From Notolepis coatsorum (taxonomy: Eukaryota > Chordata > Actinopteri > Aulopiformes > Paralepididae): a DNA stretch of 64,000 bases. Shown here one piece after another: positions 43,241-56,813 of this stretch. The notes under the pieces were generated by a model. That model was not told where the DNA came from and ran no database searches. It saw nothing but the letters and a program-made list of their open reading frames with translations. The position numbers and the translations under genes were made by a program. How positions within the stretch are numbered: the first letter of the stretch is position 1; each line of letters begins with the position of its first letter. The stretch lies in NCBI GenBank assembly GCA_963971535.1, contig OZ020601.1:23856471-23920470 (forward strand), given 5' to 3'.

Positions 43241-44828
43241 CTGCTGACATCGACACATATCACAACCTCTTGTTAACATTCTCCAAAACCATTACTAATG
43301 CCAAAGCTTCTTTCTTTCACCATAGGATCGAGGCCTCTGCCAAGAATCTTTGCAAACTGCATGCTACCATGTCCTCCCTCCTCACTCCCCCCCCCACCCC
43401 CTCCTCCCTCATCTTTCTCTGCCGAAGACTTTGCAATCTTCTTTGAGGAAAAAGTGGAGAACATCCGCAGCTCCTTCTCCCAACCCCCACCCATTCCAAA
43501 CGCTGAATCGAGAACCTCATCCTTCACTCTGTCATCTTTCTCTCCCATTACAGAAGCCGAGACCCTGACACTGGTAACGTCGAACCGTCCGACTACATGC
43601 CAGCTGGACCAGCTACCCTCCCCACTCCTCCAGACCATAGCACCGGACATCCTCCCATTCCTAACTGCAACCATCAACTCCTCACTCAACTCTGGGGTGG
43701 TCCCCACCTCCGTAAAACAAGCCAGAGTCACGCCCCTGAACCCCACCGTCATAGGCAACTATCGTCCTGTCTCTCTTCTCTCCTTCCTTTCTAAAATACT
43801 TGAACGTGCTGTATCCAACCAACTTACTGCTTATCTCTTACAGAATGATCTCCTAGACCCTAATCAGTCTGGCTTCCGGACTGACCACTCCACAGAAACG
43901 GCCCTCATTGCGGTCACAGAGGCACTTCACTTAGCAAAAGCGAAAGGCCTCTCCTCTGTCCTGATTCTCCTAGATCTATCTGCAGCCTTCGACACAGTCA
44001 ACCATCAGATCCTCCTTGCGGCCCTCGCAGGAATGGGAGTGGCTGGATCTGCGCTGACATGGCTGACATCATACCTCAATGACCGCTCCTACCAAGTGTC
44101 ATGGAGAGGGACCCTGTCGGCCACCCGCCCCCTGCGGACGGGTGTCCCCCAGGGCTCGGTCCTAGGACCCCTTCTCTTCTCCCTCTACACTAAATCACTG
44201 GGTAACATTATCACGTCTCATGGCTTCTCCTATCATTGTTATGCCGATTATACTCAACTCTTCCTCTCCTTCCCTCCCTCAGTTATCCACATCTCTGAGC
44301 GGATCTCGGCCTGTCTGTCCGACATCTCCGCCTGGATGACGACCAACCACCTCAAACTGAACCTAAGCAAAACAGAATTGCTCCACCTGCCGGCCAAATC
44401 CTCCCCCCTGACCGACCTTTCCATCACAGTCGAGAATGCAGCTGTGACCGCGTCCCCGACCGCCAAGAACCTTGGTGTTGTCCTCGACGACCAGTTGAAC
44501 TTCTCTGCTCACATCGCAGCGACAACCAGAACCTGCAGATTCCTCCTGCCACTGCCACCAAGCCTCTTCAACTCATTCAAAACGCAGTGGCTCGCCTGAT
44601 CTCAAACCTACCGAAGTCGGCCCATGTCACCCCACTTCTTAGGAACCTGCACTGGCTCCCCAATTCTGCACGTATCAGCTTCAAGGCCCTCAACCTAGCA
44701 TACCGTGCGGCAAAGGGAACCGCTCCCGCCTACCTCCGGTCAATGGTCTCTAACTACACACCCTCAAGACCCCTACGCTCTGCATCTTCTGGCAACCTCA
44801 GACCTACTCCTATCCAAGCTCCGGGAGG

Positions 44829-45246
44829 CGTCTATACTTTTACCAACGGATTTCCAGTTCCGCGTTCGCGTTCTGCGATTTGATTGGCCATTGACGTTTC
44901 TGGTCATGTGACATGTGCGCCAATCGCGTGACGCCTGTTTCTGCGCCTATTTCCGCATCGAACAGCCTGCAAACTACCTAACGCCTAGTTTATCACTGGT
45001 TAAGCTTAGGCGACTCTTTCGAGTTGGTTAAGGTTAGAGTTTGGAATCAGGGCTGGTGTTCTATCGCCCTGCTCTAAGACAAACTCTAATCTTAACCAAC
45101 TTTGAAAGAGTGCCTAAGCTTAACCAGTGATAGAAACAGGCGTCACGTGATTGGCGCACATGTCACATGACCAGAAACGTCAGTGGCCAATCAGATCGCA
45201 GAACGCGAATGCGGAACTGGAAATCCGTTGGTAAAAGTAATGTCGC
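44829..45246. mobile_element. 418-bp foldback element with long inverted repeats
   Basis: Almost the whole element is two arms of about 200 bp (left from 44829, right to 45246), ending ACTTTTACCAACGGATTTCC and its complement. A 10-bp target duplication CTCCGGGAGG lies at 44819-44828 and 45247-45256; the empty site is present in the L2 at 41175-41190. Long terminal inverted repeats and a 9-10 bp duplication suggest a MULE-type MITE. Confidence 0.85.
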
Positions 45247-45602
45247 CTCCGGGAGGGTCATCAAAGAGAAGCCGCCTATTCTCAGTCCTTGCCCCACAAT
45301 GGTGGAATGAACTACCCACCCCAGTTAGGACAGCCGAATCCCATCCAATCTTTCGCCGTTGACTAAAGACGCACTTCTTCAACCATTATCTGAAATAATG
45401 GGAAAAAAATTTAATCTAACCCCAACTAACCTTACTGTCATGCACTTGTCCTAATAAACTAACCTACACTGTAACACGCAACACTTTGATGAACATTGTT
45501 ACTCAGCTGATAGAGTTGTACCCTTCCTGATGACTTGTCGTACAGAACTTGTAAGTCGCTTTGGATAAAAGCGTCAGCTAAATGACTAAATGTAAATGTA
45601 AT

Positions 45603-46620
45603 GTATAGTGCAAGGTACAACACAGTAAGGACCAAGCACGTCACTGTTAAGGGCAACTCGTGGTGGCATCCATATGACACACACATTCATGACATCAATC
45701 CCCGCGACGTCTGGCCCGACCCGGCATTTCCCCCCCGGAAAAGCACAAAGTCCTTTGGGGTACCAGAACTGCAGATCTGCGCCTCGGCGGACAACGGGTT
45801 AACTGATCCGGTCTGGCGCGACCAGAACCAGTCCTGTCGCCTAGTCACGCCGCCATCCCCAGTCCTAAGAGGGGGGTAGGTACGCGTGTCGATCCAAAAC
45901 ATCACAGAGGGCGCCACCAAGACGGTCAGTACGCGAACGCACTGCTCCTGGTGGCCCACCTAATGGCCGTGAGACCCCTCCGCCATGTTTTGATCTACTC
46001 CATCTACCCCCCGGAGATGTACGTGAGCCGTCGGGTCTAACCTAGTGCACTGGCGCTCGGTAGAGACAAGTCTCCCTCCCAGCCAACCGCATAAAAAACG
46101 CTGTTTTTATGATGTTTGGTCAACCAAGGTGCGCCGACCATACGCTGATTTTATAAACAGCGTATATGCTCGCAAAGAACCTGAGAACAGTGGCGGCGAA
46201 TTTCTAACAAGAAAGAGCCTCACAACGTTTCCCCTTGCTGTCTGGGACGCGCAGCAGGGAGCCGGTCTACAAAAGACACAGACACGAGTCCTCACATGAC
46301 GAGCCTGGGAATAACAACCGTGTCAATTCTGCTCCTTATGTAAGAGGGGAAGACAGCGGTCTACCCAGAGAGACCTCAGCGTGAGTAAACAATTGAAAAA
46401 GGTTCATGTAACACATGAACGACTCTCTGAGGAGGAGGCTCTGAAAAACTCTGAGGAGGCTCTCACACTGAGAGGGAAGTTCTGAACTCCCTGAGGAGGA
46501 GACTCTGAAACTCCCTGAGGAGGAGGCTCTGACCCAATATACACTACTGGTAGGGAGCAGAGTAGAAGATAAATAGTCTCTACTGCATTGCATCACCTAT
46601 CCTTTACAATGACAGCGATC
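45603..46620. other. CpG-rich stretch, unassigned
   Basis: 45690-46100 is rich in CpG; 46420-46545 has short tandem CTCTGAGGAGGAG-type repeats. Open frames are under 95 codons and unlike anything I recognise. Confidence 0.4.
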
Positions 46621-46623
46621 TGG

Positions 46624-47075
46624 GGGCGGTCAGGTGGCGTAGCGGAGATTGCGTTCGTCACCAACGCCGGAGACGCTGGATTCGCCTGTTCGAATCCAGC
46701 TCCCGGCGTGTCACCAGCTTGGCTGGCCGTTCACACTAATACAATTGGCAGTATTAGAGGGTAGGAAAGCTGGCGGGGTGGGTCCGGGTCGTTGTAAACA
46801 GCGACTCCTACAGTTCGGTCAGGGCGCCTGCTCAGCGCGGATAGGATCTAAGACATGTTACACCCTCTCAGTGAGAGTCCGCGCTGCCAGGTGAAAAGAA
46901 GCGGTTGATTGGCTACACATGTGTCGGAGGAAGCATGTGATAGCCTCCACTCTCCCAGACCGACTGTAGGGGGTAGGTGCGCAGCGACCAGGAAGGGGAT
47001 TGGGAATTGGCATAACGACTAACATTGGGATGGGAGAAAAACGGAGGAAAAAGGAGGGGGAAAAAGATAAAAAAA
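46624..47075 (+). mobile_element. tRNA-headed SINE, second copy
   Basis: A-box-like TGGCGTAGCGG near 46634 and B-box-like GTTCGAATCC near 46689, then the shared body (CAGCGACTCCTACAGTTCGG) and 3' part with GGGATGGGAGAAAAACGG. No target duplication found by eye. Confidence 0.8.
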
Positions 47076-47225
47076 TAAACATAGTTTGTTTGAGTGAAAC
47101 TTGTGAAACACAGTTCGTCCAAGTGCAACTTGAAAAAAGACACTATGCATAACAATCTATGCGAAGTTCAGTGCAGAGTTCAATGGTCAGACAATAAATA
47201 GGCAAATGCGTTAAAAAGCACAGGT

Positions 47226-47613
47226 CGTGGGCGGCTGGGTGGCGTAGCGGCTCATTTGGCAGAGTCAGCTGGTGGAAGTCGATGGGTGGGGATTGGACGT
47301 TGTGGACAGCGACCCCTACAGGTCGGTTGGGAGACGCCTGCACAGCAGAGACAGGAAGTGGCGAGGGTAGTGTGAGCCTCCCATGCGTTACACCTCGCCA
47401 ATGAGAGTCCGCGCTGGCAGGCGAAAAGATGTGACAGGCTGCCTCCTCGTGTGCCGGAGGGAACACGTGATGCAAGGCTTCTATCCTCTCTACAACCGAC
47501 CAGTGGGGGGCATAGTTGAGCAACGTTCAAGACAGGGGAGGGGAGAATTGGATACACAATAAATTGGGATGGGAGAAAAATTTAAAATAAGGAGAAAAAG
47601 TGGATAAAAAAAT
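47226..47613 (+). mobile_element. tRNA-headed SINE, third copy, head deleted
   Basis: 13-bp target duplication AAAAAGCACAGGT at 47213-47225 and 47614-47626. Starts CGTGGGCGGCTGGGTGGCGTAG, then jumps to the body, so the B-box part of the head is missing. The 3' part matches the copy at 14361. Confidence 0.9.
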
Positions 47614-47839
47614 AAAAAGCACAGGTTGTCTGAATTATACTTGAAAATAGTCAGTATGCATACCCATTGCTGGAATAATACAGCGTAGATAAACCTTGAA
47701 TGTTACCGTTCTGTTGGTCCGAAAAGCTGCGGTAGGCGAGTGGTAGCGATGGTGTTAGCTTGGATAGCCGGAAAATAAGCACGGCTCGTACTTAGCATAC
47801 CAATGCTCCGAGGCCTGTTATTCCCCGATGCCCGTTGCC

Positions 47840-48630
47840 TACTCCACCGGGGCCGGCTCGCCACCCTCGGCCGGGGGGGCCACCGTGCCGCATCGAAGGA
47901 AACTCTCCGCCTCGGATGGCGACGTGAACAGGCGGTTGCAGGAAACAACTCCGCGGCCCATCTTGACTTTCAAAGTTGCAGGGTATAGTAGGTAAACCTC
48001 GATGCCCTTCTCATGAGCGACTCCCATAGCCTTGGAGAAGGCTCTGCGACGCTTGGCGGTGTAATCGCTGAAATCCGTGGCGATTCTAAGGGTATGATTA
48101 CCAACGGTTGGAGGGTGTTTCCTGGCCTCTTGGAGAATAGTCTGGCGTATAGTGAACCGCAGGCAGCAGAATATAAAGGCGCGTGGACGTTCGCCGGGGG
48201 ACCGTTCCTGTAGATTCTATGCGCCCGCTCAATCTCTGGTAGAATGACGGTCGGAAACCATTGGGGTATCATCCTTTCAAGGTACCGAATCAGCGCGTCG
48301 TCCTCGATGTTTTCGGGCAAGCCGTATATCTTGACGTTGCACCTCCTATTCCGGTCCTCTAGGTCAGCCATCTTATTCATAAACAAGCAACTTGTCTTCT
48401 ATCGCCGAGATTTCGGTGGAGTTGGTCTCAGCGATAGCCGTCACCGTGGTCATCTCCTCTTCCACTCCAGTGAGCCGCGTGGTCGCGCTAGCTACTTCCT
48501 CCTGGAGCGAATCCAGTCTACTAGTTAGCTTCAGCATGCTAGCTTCAAGTTCAGCACGGAACAGAGTCCTAATAAATTCTCCGTCAACCTCATTTAGCGT
48601 TCCAATCTTGTTCGGTATTTGTTTAGTCAT
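47840..48630 (-). pseudogene. L1/Tx1-type LINE ORF1 relic
   Basis: From an ATG at 48630: a heptad-rich stretch (LTSRLDSLQEEVASATTRL) that looks coiled-coil, then LEDRNRRCNVKIYGLPE, the RRM-like start of L1-type ORF1, then ERAHRI and, in other frames, HEKGIEVYLLYPATLKV. A frame change occurs near 48385 and another near 48020. A 5' UTR-like end with CCGGAAGCC lies near 48755. ORF1 proteins bind RNA and accompany the LINE transcript. No ORF2 remains here. Confidence 0.75.
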
Positions 48631-48755
48631 AACTATGATGTACAATGTAAGCGTATGGCGTAAAATTAACGTTGTTATCAATATTAATGTGAAGTGGTCA
48701 CGTAGCCTGAAAAAATCAAGCAGCCATCTAATCCTGAGCGGAACCGGAAGCCAAA

Positions 48756-50667
48756 TATATATATTTATTATAACAAAAAGATATTTATAAGAATCTAATA
48801 ACATGCTAAATTACAATACTACAATAATACAAAAATACAATACACAACCCTATGGCGCCAACTAACTAAATAAACCAATAAATCTTAATATAATCAAGGT
48901 TACAAAATGTACAATACAGCAGTGTGCAAATAAGCGTGGTGCAAAACCAGCAGTCTAGCATGGGTGAACTGTGTGTGTGTATGAAAGATGCTGTCTGTTT
49001 CCAAGCCGGAGAGCGCTGGACGTCCGGCCCCCTCAGACCTGCAATTACAAAACGAAGGCAGTCTTCCCGTTCGAACAGCCTATGCAGCAACAGGTGTTGG
49101 TAATAATGGACAGTACGCCATTCTTGTAATACTTACACCGGTTTAACCCGGTTGCTGCGTAGATCAGGAGTACGACGCAGTGTATCTGCCAACACCCTCC
49201 GGTCGAATCGTCTGTGCGGGAAGCCTTTCTCACATTCCTCTCCGTTCACCAGCACTTTCCAGCCGAAGCGCCTCTATCCCGACCAATGGCATGGACCCAT
49301 ACCTTTCCTTATTCCGACTCATAAAAACACCCCGCACACACAGTCCCCGCAGTAGCACCCCTGCCATCTCTTCCTGCACGCCCTGTCGTCTCCTTGCCGC
49401 ACGCCCTAATGGCATTTGCCTTATATGGTGCAGTGTCCAATTAGTGGCGGAAGTCAGTAGGCAATGTCCGGGGAAAACAAAGTTATCGCGCACAAAAGAA
49501 TAACCAAAATTAGAGAAATATGAATGACAAAGAGAAATAATACTACATTGTTAGGTAAATAAAAAAATAAAGAGTTCTAGGCAAAACAACAACAAAAAAG
49601 AACAATTCTGACACCTGTCACAACCACAGTCTGACACTGTTGACCACTAGGAGCTGCCCAGCAATTACTGTCATGTTTACTTCACTTTCACATAAAATTA
49701 CAAACATTATTATTATTATTAGTATTATATATTATCCTAGTAGATTATTTAACACATAGACATTACTTTGAGTACAATAGAAAATGCTTTAGGAATTATA
49801 TTCCCAGTTTTATATAATCAGGATGGGATCAGGATGCCTGGAATTGGTTAAATGATAGGGTGTAGTTCTCTCTGCAGGGAGGGAAGAAGACCATGAAAAA
49901 CTATCTCATGAAGCTCCGATTCATCTGGCTTCACGTCCAACTCCAGCCAATCACGTCCAACTCCAGCCAATCACGTCCAACTCCAGCCCATGACCGGTGA
50001 CAGATTTATTACTCGCTACATCCCTCAGAGGTGGAAATACGGGACTCCGAGGGGCCGTAGAGAAAGACGGCATCTCGACCTCTGCGGACCACATCTGCTG
50101 AGCCACACATCCTGGCCTCCGCCTAGCACTCCCCAGCAAAAGAGCAATTCTGTCATTTGTCACACAGTGATTATGTCTGGCTTGAGTAAATATTTTACAA
50201 GGCAAACGGGAGAAATTGAATAGAGGAACAGGAGGAGGACAGAACCCTAGGAGGGATCTGTAATTAAATCAGCGCTGTGCCCTTTGAGAGCTGCACGGCC
50301 GGGCGCTGCTTCAAAGGGCATGCGAGGTGAGTCTGTATTTCTGGAGGGGGTAGCGAGAGGTCACATAAAGACATGCCGTCCACAGATAGACCCACATGAA
50401 CTGTACCGTCAGAGGGACCGTCCGTGTGGTATTCCATTACGTCACCGTCGCAGACGTCTTAGTAGGCAGGGAGAAGGTGATTGGAATAAAAAAACAGGTG
50501 ACACTTATTTGACAACCATGACAACCGTGGCCAATGGAGAGGTGTTTATGGCACTGAGCGTCAGGAAGGCAGGACACGTTATGAGGATGAGACGATAAGA
50601 GGACAAGGAGGACACAATGGCAGGGGGACAAGGAGGACACAATGGCAGGGGGACAAGGAGGACACAA
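48756..50667. other. Unassigned region with small tandem repeats
   Basis: No supportable gene. Contains three copies of CAATCACGTCCAACTCCAGC at 49931-49988 and about 2.5 copies of a 25-bp AATGGCAGGGGGACAAGGAG-type unit at 50609-50668. The CpG-rich 49100-49450 could be part of an old LTR element, without proof. Confidence 0.4.
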
Positions 50668-51190
50668 TAATAATAATAATAAAACTTTATTTGTATAGCA
50701 CTTTAAAAAAAAATCACAGAGAATGCACGGAGCACAGAGAAGAAAAGGGTATGTTGGTATCTGCTTGTCTAACTCCAGTGTATATGGCAAATGAGCTAAA
50801 AGTTGGCGTGTTCCTTTAAGTGATATTGTTCATGAAAAAGTGTCGAGCTTGAGTACTACACTCTTGAGTGCATAATAGTATAGACATATTAGCATAGTAG
50901 GTACTAGTATAGGCATAGTACATTACTTAGTAGTAGTGCATAATAGTAAAAGAGAGTATGAAGATTAGTACAATATGTACAATATTATTATTTTTACATT
51001 TTCAGATATTGATTGAAGAAGTATGTTTCTAGTTGACGGCGGAATATTGGGCGGGTTACATCTGTCCTGACTGGTGGGAAGTTCATTCCACCCTTGTGGA
51101 GCGAGGAGGGAGCCGGCTTCTCTTTGATGACCCCCAGGACCCTGAATAGGAGTGGGTCTGAGGCGGACTGAGGATGCAGAGGTTCAACAG
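50668..51190 (-). pseudogene. L2-type LINE 3' end, minus strand
   Basis: The minus-strand frame near 51100-50994 reads VRTDVTRPIFRRQLETYFFN, the last residues of an L2-like reverse transcriptase (compare RPIFRRRLKTHFFNHYLK at 41050). Its 3' UTR runs to (ATT)n at 50668-50685 with AATAAAGTTTTATT. Heavily truncated. Confidence 0.75.
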
Positions 51191-51236
51191 TGCTCACATA
51201 GTATGCAGCTGTCCTCTATGTTACCAGGAAACAAAG

Positions 51237-51312
51237 ATTGGTTGATTGATTGATTGATTGTTGGTTGATTGGTTGATGTATTGATTGATTGATTGATTGA
51301 TTGATTTATTGG

Positions 51313-51380
<68 letters not shown>

Positions 51381-51381
51381 G
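51237..51381. repeat. (TTGA)n microsatellite
   Basis: About 30 TTGA/TTGG units with a few interruptions, probably a LINE-tail expansion. Confidence 0.95.
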
Positions 51382-51499
51382 CTGATTATGGTGAATCAGC
51401 CTATGAGCCTAGAGTGGCAGGAATAAGGAAGGAAGGTATGAGCCTAGTGGTGCTGGTGTGAGACAAACACATCAAGGGTTAGATAGTAATGGATTACAT

Positions 51500-52930
<1,431 letters not shown>

Positions 52931-53756
52931 TTTTTTTTTTTTTAAACATACACATAAACATAAACATGACAACATAAAATTAGATATACAAGCATTAATT
53001 AACAGTACACCTCCAATTTAAATCACCATTTGAATAAATGTATTATACAAGAAATATACCTAATACTTGCTATCTAATACCCTACATACAAATGCTCTCG
53101 CTCGCTCCCCCCCCACGGACCCCCACTTGGATAATCTATCTATTATCATTCGCTCTTTCCAGGCACTACAATTCATATGCTAGCTTTTATTCTCTCCACC
53201 ACTTCTAACCACATTGCAATTTTGGATTCACTGACACCTAGAATCCTTGCTGTAGATATTTCTAGATAAATCACATCAAGATATGTAAGAATCCAAACCT
53301 TCCTACAAATTTTTTCCGGTTGAAACCATCGTGATGCTATCAGCTTTTTAGCCGCTGTGATACCTGATAAAACTAATCTCTTTAGCTGTATAGGGACTGC
53401 AAACTCAAAGACATCATTCAACAGCAATACAGAGGGGTGTACAGGTATATCCAGAATTAAAAAATTTGATAATTGCTGGGACACTTCTTTCCAGAATATC
53501 TTAACTGGTGGGCAGTCCCAGTACATGTGCATAAATGTACCCTCATCCCCATTTGTACACAAGGTGCATCTGGAGTTTTGTTTAAGTCCCATTCTGTTCA
53601 ATCTTATAGGAGTCAGGTATGTCCTATGAATAAAGTTAAGATTTATTTGTTGATGGTCCGGGTTACGTGACGCAAGTCGAACGTTTGCCCAGGCATCTTG
53701 CCAATCAAAATGTATTTGTATATCCCTCCTCCAGACTGAGTCTAGGGGGAGGGTTT

Positions 53757-54200
53757 CATTTTTTATTTTTTTTTATTTAACCTTTATTTAACCAGGAAGT
53801 CCCATTGAGATACAAGATCTCTTTTGCAAGGGAGACCTGGCCAAGATGACAGCAATAACACCCGCAAACATCAGACAGCAATAAAATGTGCGGTACATCA
53901 CACAAGAACATAATAAAAGTGCATGTACACAATACACAATACATCACACGTAAACATAAAAACACAAAACAGAACAGTCTACATAACAGTAAAAGTGTAC
54001 GACAGTAAAATACAGGGCAATACAGTAATTCTGCAGTTTTGCAGCTGGGACCCGACTAGAGAAAGCAGCGACACTCTTCCTGTAGGAAGTTATGTAATAC
54101 AGACCTAAACTCGCAGAGGGAGACCAGGGTATCTAAGTGGATATGGTCCTGTAGCCCATTCCATGCCCAAGGTGCGAAGCTTGAAACATACCAATAACTG
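53757..54200 (-). mobile_element. LINE 3' end inserted in L1 ORF2
   Basis: The minus strand carries the C-terminal APWAWNGLQDHIHLDTL and VLHNFLQEECRCF with a stop, then a 3' UTR with CCAGGTCTCCCTTGCAAAAG and an end AACCTTTATTTAACC (plus strand). A 5'-truncated jockey-like LINE. L1 coding is YYFYAQL on one side and LPLDSVWRRD on the other. Confidence 0.8.
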
Positions 54201-56813
54201 TGCGTAAAAATAATATGTGGATCTGGTGAGATACATTTTTTTATGTATTTCTTCATATCTACAGAAGCCCCATTTGTTGAAAACATCTCCTAATGTGTGT
54301 ATGCCCTGCTTTTCCCATTTAGGGTATCTTATAGGTCGTTTTCCAATCATAAGTGCATTGTTATTGAATATGGGAGTATGACTATGCCATTTATGTGGGT
54401 TAGAATATTTTTTGTGTGTTTCACGCCATATCCGGATCACATGAGTAATAATGGGGCCAAATTTCAATTCGCATTGCTTAATTGATAATTTGGTGTATAC
54501 TAAAATAGTGGTAAAAATCTGGAAATGCCATACCTCCATCGGCTTTGTTTCTCTGTGCGGTGGATCTTTTTATACGTGGTGGTTTGTTATTCCAAATAAA
54601 TTTGTATGCGGTAGAGTGTAGTTTTTTCCAGTAACCATCTGGAGGGGGTAACGGTAGCATTGAGCTAATGAAGTTGATTCTAGGTAGGACATCCATCTTA
54701 ACTATTGATACCCGTGCCTGAACTGAGTTTTTAAGTTTTGACCACCTTTCAAAGTCGTATTTGATCTTATTTTGGATTTTTATGTAATTGTACTTCACCG
54801 TTTGGCTTATAGTAGGGAATATTTCAACTCCCAAACATCTAAAGTGTTTAACCATTGGTATTTCTTCTGGAAGGAGTATCTTTTTTGCAGGTGCATTAAG
54901 TGGAAGGAAAGCCGACTTTGGCCAATTTATCCTAAATCCCGATAGACTGCCAAATTCATCAATCAACTTGAGAAGATGAGGCATTGCGGTGTTAGGGTTT
55001 TGCATGAACAGTATTACGTCGTCCGCATATAAACTAATTTTATGTTGTGTGCCCTTGATTGCGATTAGTTCTATGAATTGGGATTGTCTTATGTATTGTG
55101 CTAAAGGCTCTAAAGATAAATCGAATAGTCCGGGACTAAGAGGGCAACCCTGTCTAGAAGAGCGTGATACCGGAAAGATTCCGGAGGTGATTATACCTGT
55201 TGTAATCATGGCCGATGGGTCTTTGTATAATACTTTAATCATATCAATGAATCCTTTTCCTAACCCCATCCTTTCTAATACTGCCCATAGATAAGACCAT
55301 TCCAACCTATCAAAAGCTTTCATCGCATCCAGGGACAGGTGTGGTGTCATCCTTGCTGGCATCTAGTACGTGTAGTAATTGTCTTATATTATCCGTGATC
55401 AAGCGGCCTCTTATGAAGCCAGTCTGGTCCGGATGAACTAAAGACGTCATATGCTTTTGGAGTCTGATGGCTAATACCTTAGAATACAGCTTGATATCGG
55501 TTCCGAGGAGGCTTAAGGGTCTGTAACTACCGCAATCGGTGGGGTCCTTCTCTTTTTTAAGGAGGACTGTTATGAGTGCAATATTGTCGTTCTTATGGAA
55601 GTTCCCCTCCTTGATTGAATATAAAATCATATTAAGTAATAGGGGTCCAATTACGTCCCAACATGAGAGGTACATTTCTGGTGGAATACCGTCTCTTCCA
55701 GGAGCCCTACCACTTTGCATTTCAGATATGGTCTCCCTAAGTTCATCTAGTGTGATGGGTGTCTCTAACTGTTTAGCGTCATCCTCTGATAGTTTGGGGA
55801 GGTTAATTTGATTAAGATATGTGTCCATTTTGTTTTGATCGAAGGTCGTTTCTGATTTATACAAGTTGGAGTAGAACTCTTTGAATGTCTCGTTGATTTT
55901 TTTAGGGTCTGTAACAAGTCCTTGTTGTGCTTTAATGGAATTTATATCTGCAAATTTTGCGTTGACTCTTAATCGCATAGCTAGTAGGTGACTTGGTTTA
56001 GAACCCTGAGAGTAGTGCTGTTGTCTTGTGCTACGTATTTGTACTTCTGATTGTTGTTTATAAATGGCGTTAATCTCTTTTTTTAGCACATTAATTTGAG
56101 TTTCCAGTCGATCCGAGTAGTTGTATTGTAAGGAGGAAAATAACGTAGAGTAAAGCGTTTCCAGCTCTGCCAGTTTTGAGCAACGATTCTTGCGTATTTT
56201 GGAGGAAAAGCACCCGGTAAACTCCTTGATCAATCCCTTTACCGACATCCATAATATTCTGGGGTCCTGCACTGATTCCGCATTCTCCAGTAGGAATACA
56301 GAAAGAGCTTCTTTGAGTTGTGTAATGAATTCCTTGTTATTCAGCAGTCTCGAGTTAAATCGCTACCTTGGGGCTCGGGATGACAGTATACCAATGATCC
56401 TTTTAGGAGTAAATAACAGTGATCTGATAGTGCATTGGGTACCATTTCCACGTCATAGTTATCAAATAGTCTCGGGGATGCAAAAACATAATCTATTCTG
56501 GAAAGTGTGTTATGTCTTGCAGATCGACAGGAGTACTTCCGAGTCATGGGGTTGAGTGATCGCCATAGATCATTTACACCTGTATTCTTCGACCAATCCT
56601 TTAACGCATTAGATTAATTTTTCTGTTCGTTGGAAAAGGTGGGATAAGATTTATCCATCCCAGGATCCCAAATGGCATAAAAATCTGCACCAATTATAAA
56701 TGAGTATTCAGGAAGGTCTAACATTGTTCTGGTAAGTGTAGTGTAGAAATTAGCTTCGTACAAATTTGGGGCATATACCGCTACCAACGCTATTTTCCTA
56801 TTACTGTGTACAA

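Larger units (their letters stand above)
42160..45602 (+). pseudogene. L2-type LINE, plus strand, endonuclease and reverse transcriptase
   Basis: The frame at 42256-42870 carries the AP-endonuclease motifs LLALTETWITP, VTLYRPPG and LLLGDFNLP. The reverse transcriptase at 43298-44550 has [66 protein letters not shown] and CYADYTQLFLSF. The last box is YADY instead of YADD, a change in a catalytic aspartate. An internal deletion of about 130 bp after TCRFLL shifts to NAVARLIS-type sequence. Further breaks are an insertion at about 42880-43240 and the foldback at 44829. The 3' tail ends at about 45602. Confidence 0.9.

Noticed and set aside
45601-46299. Short frames of 80-92 codons as genes
   Set aside because: No recognisable motif, and frames occur on both strands as expected for GC-rich sequence.
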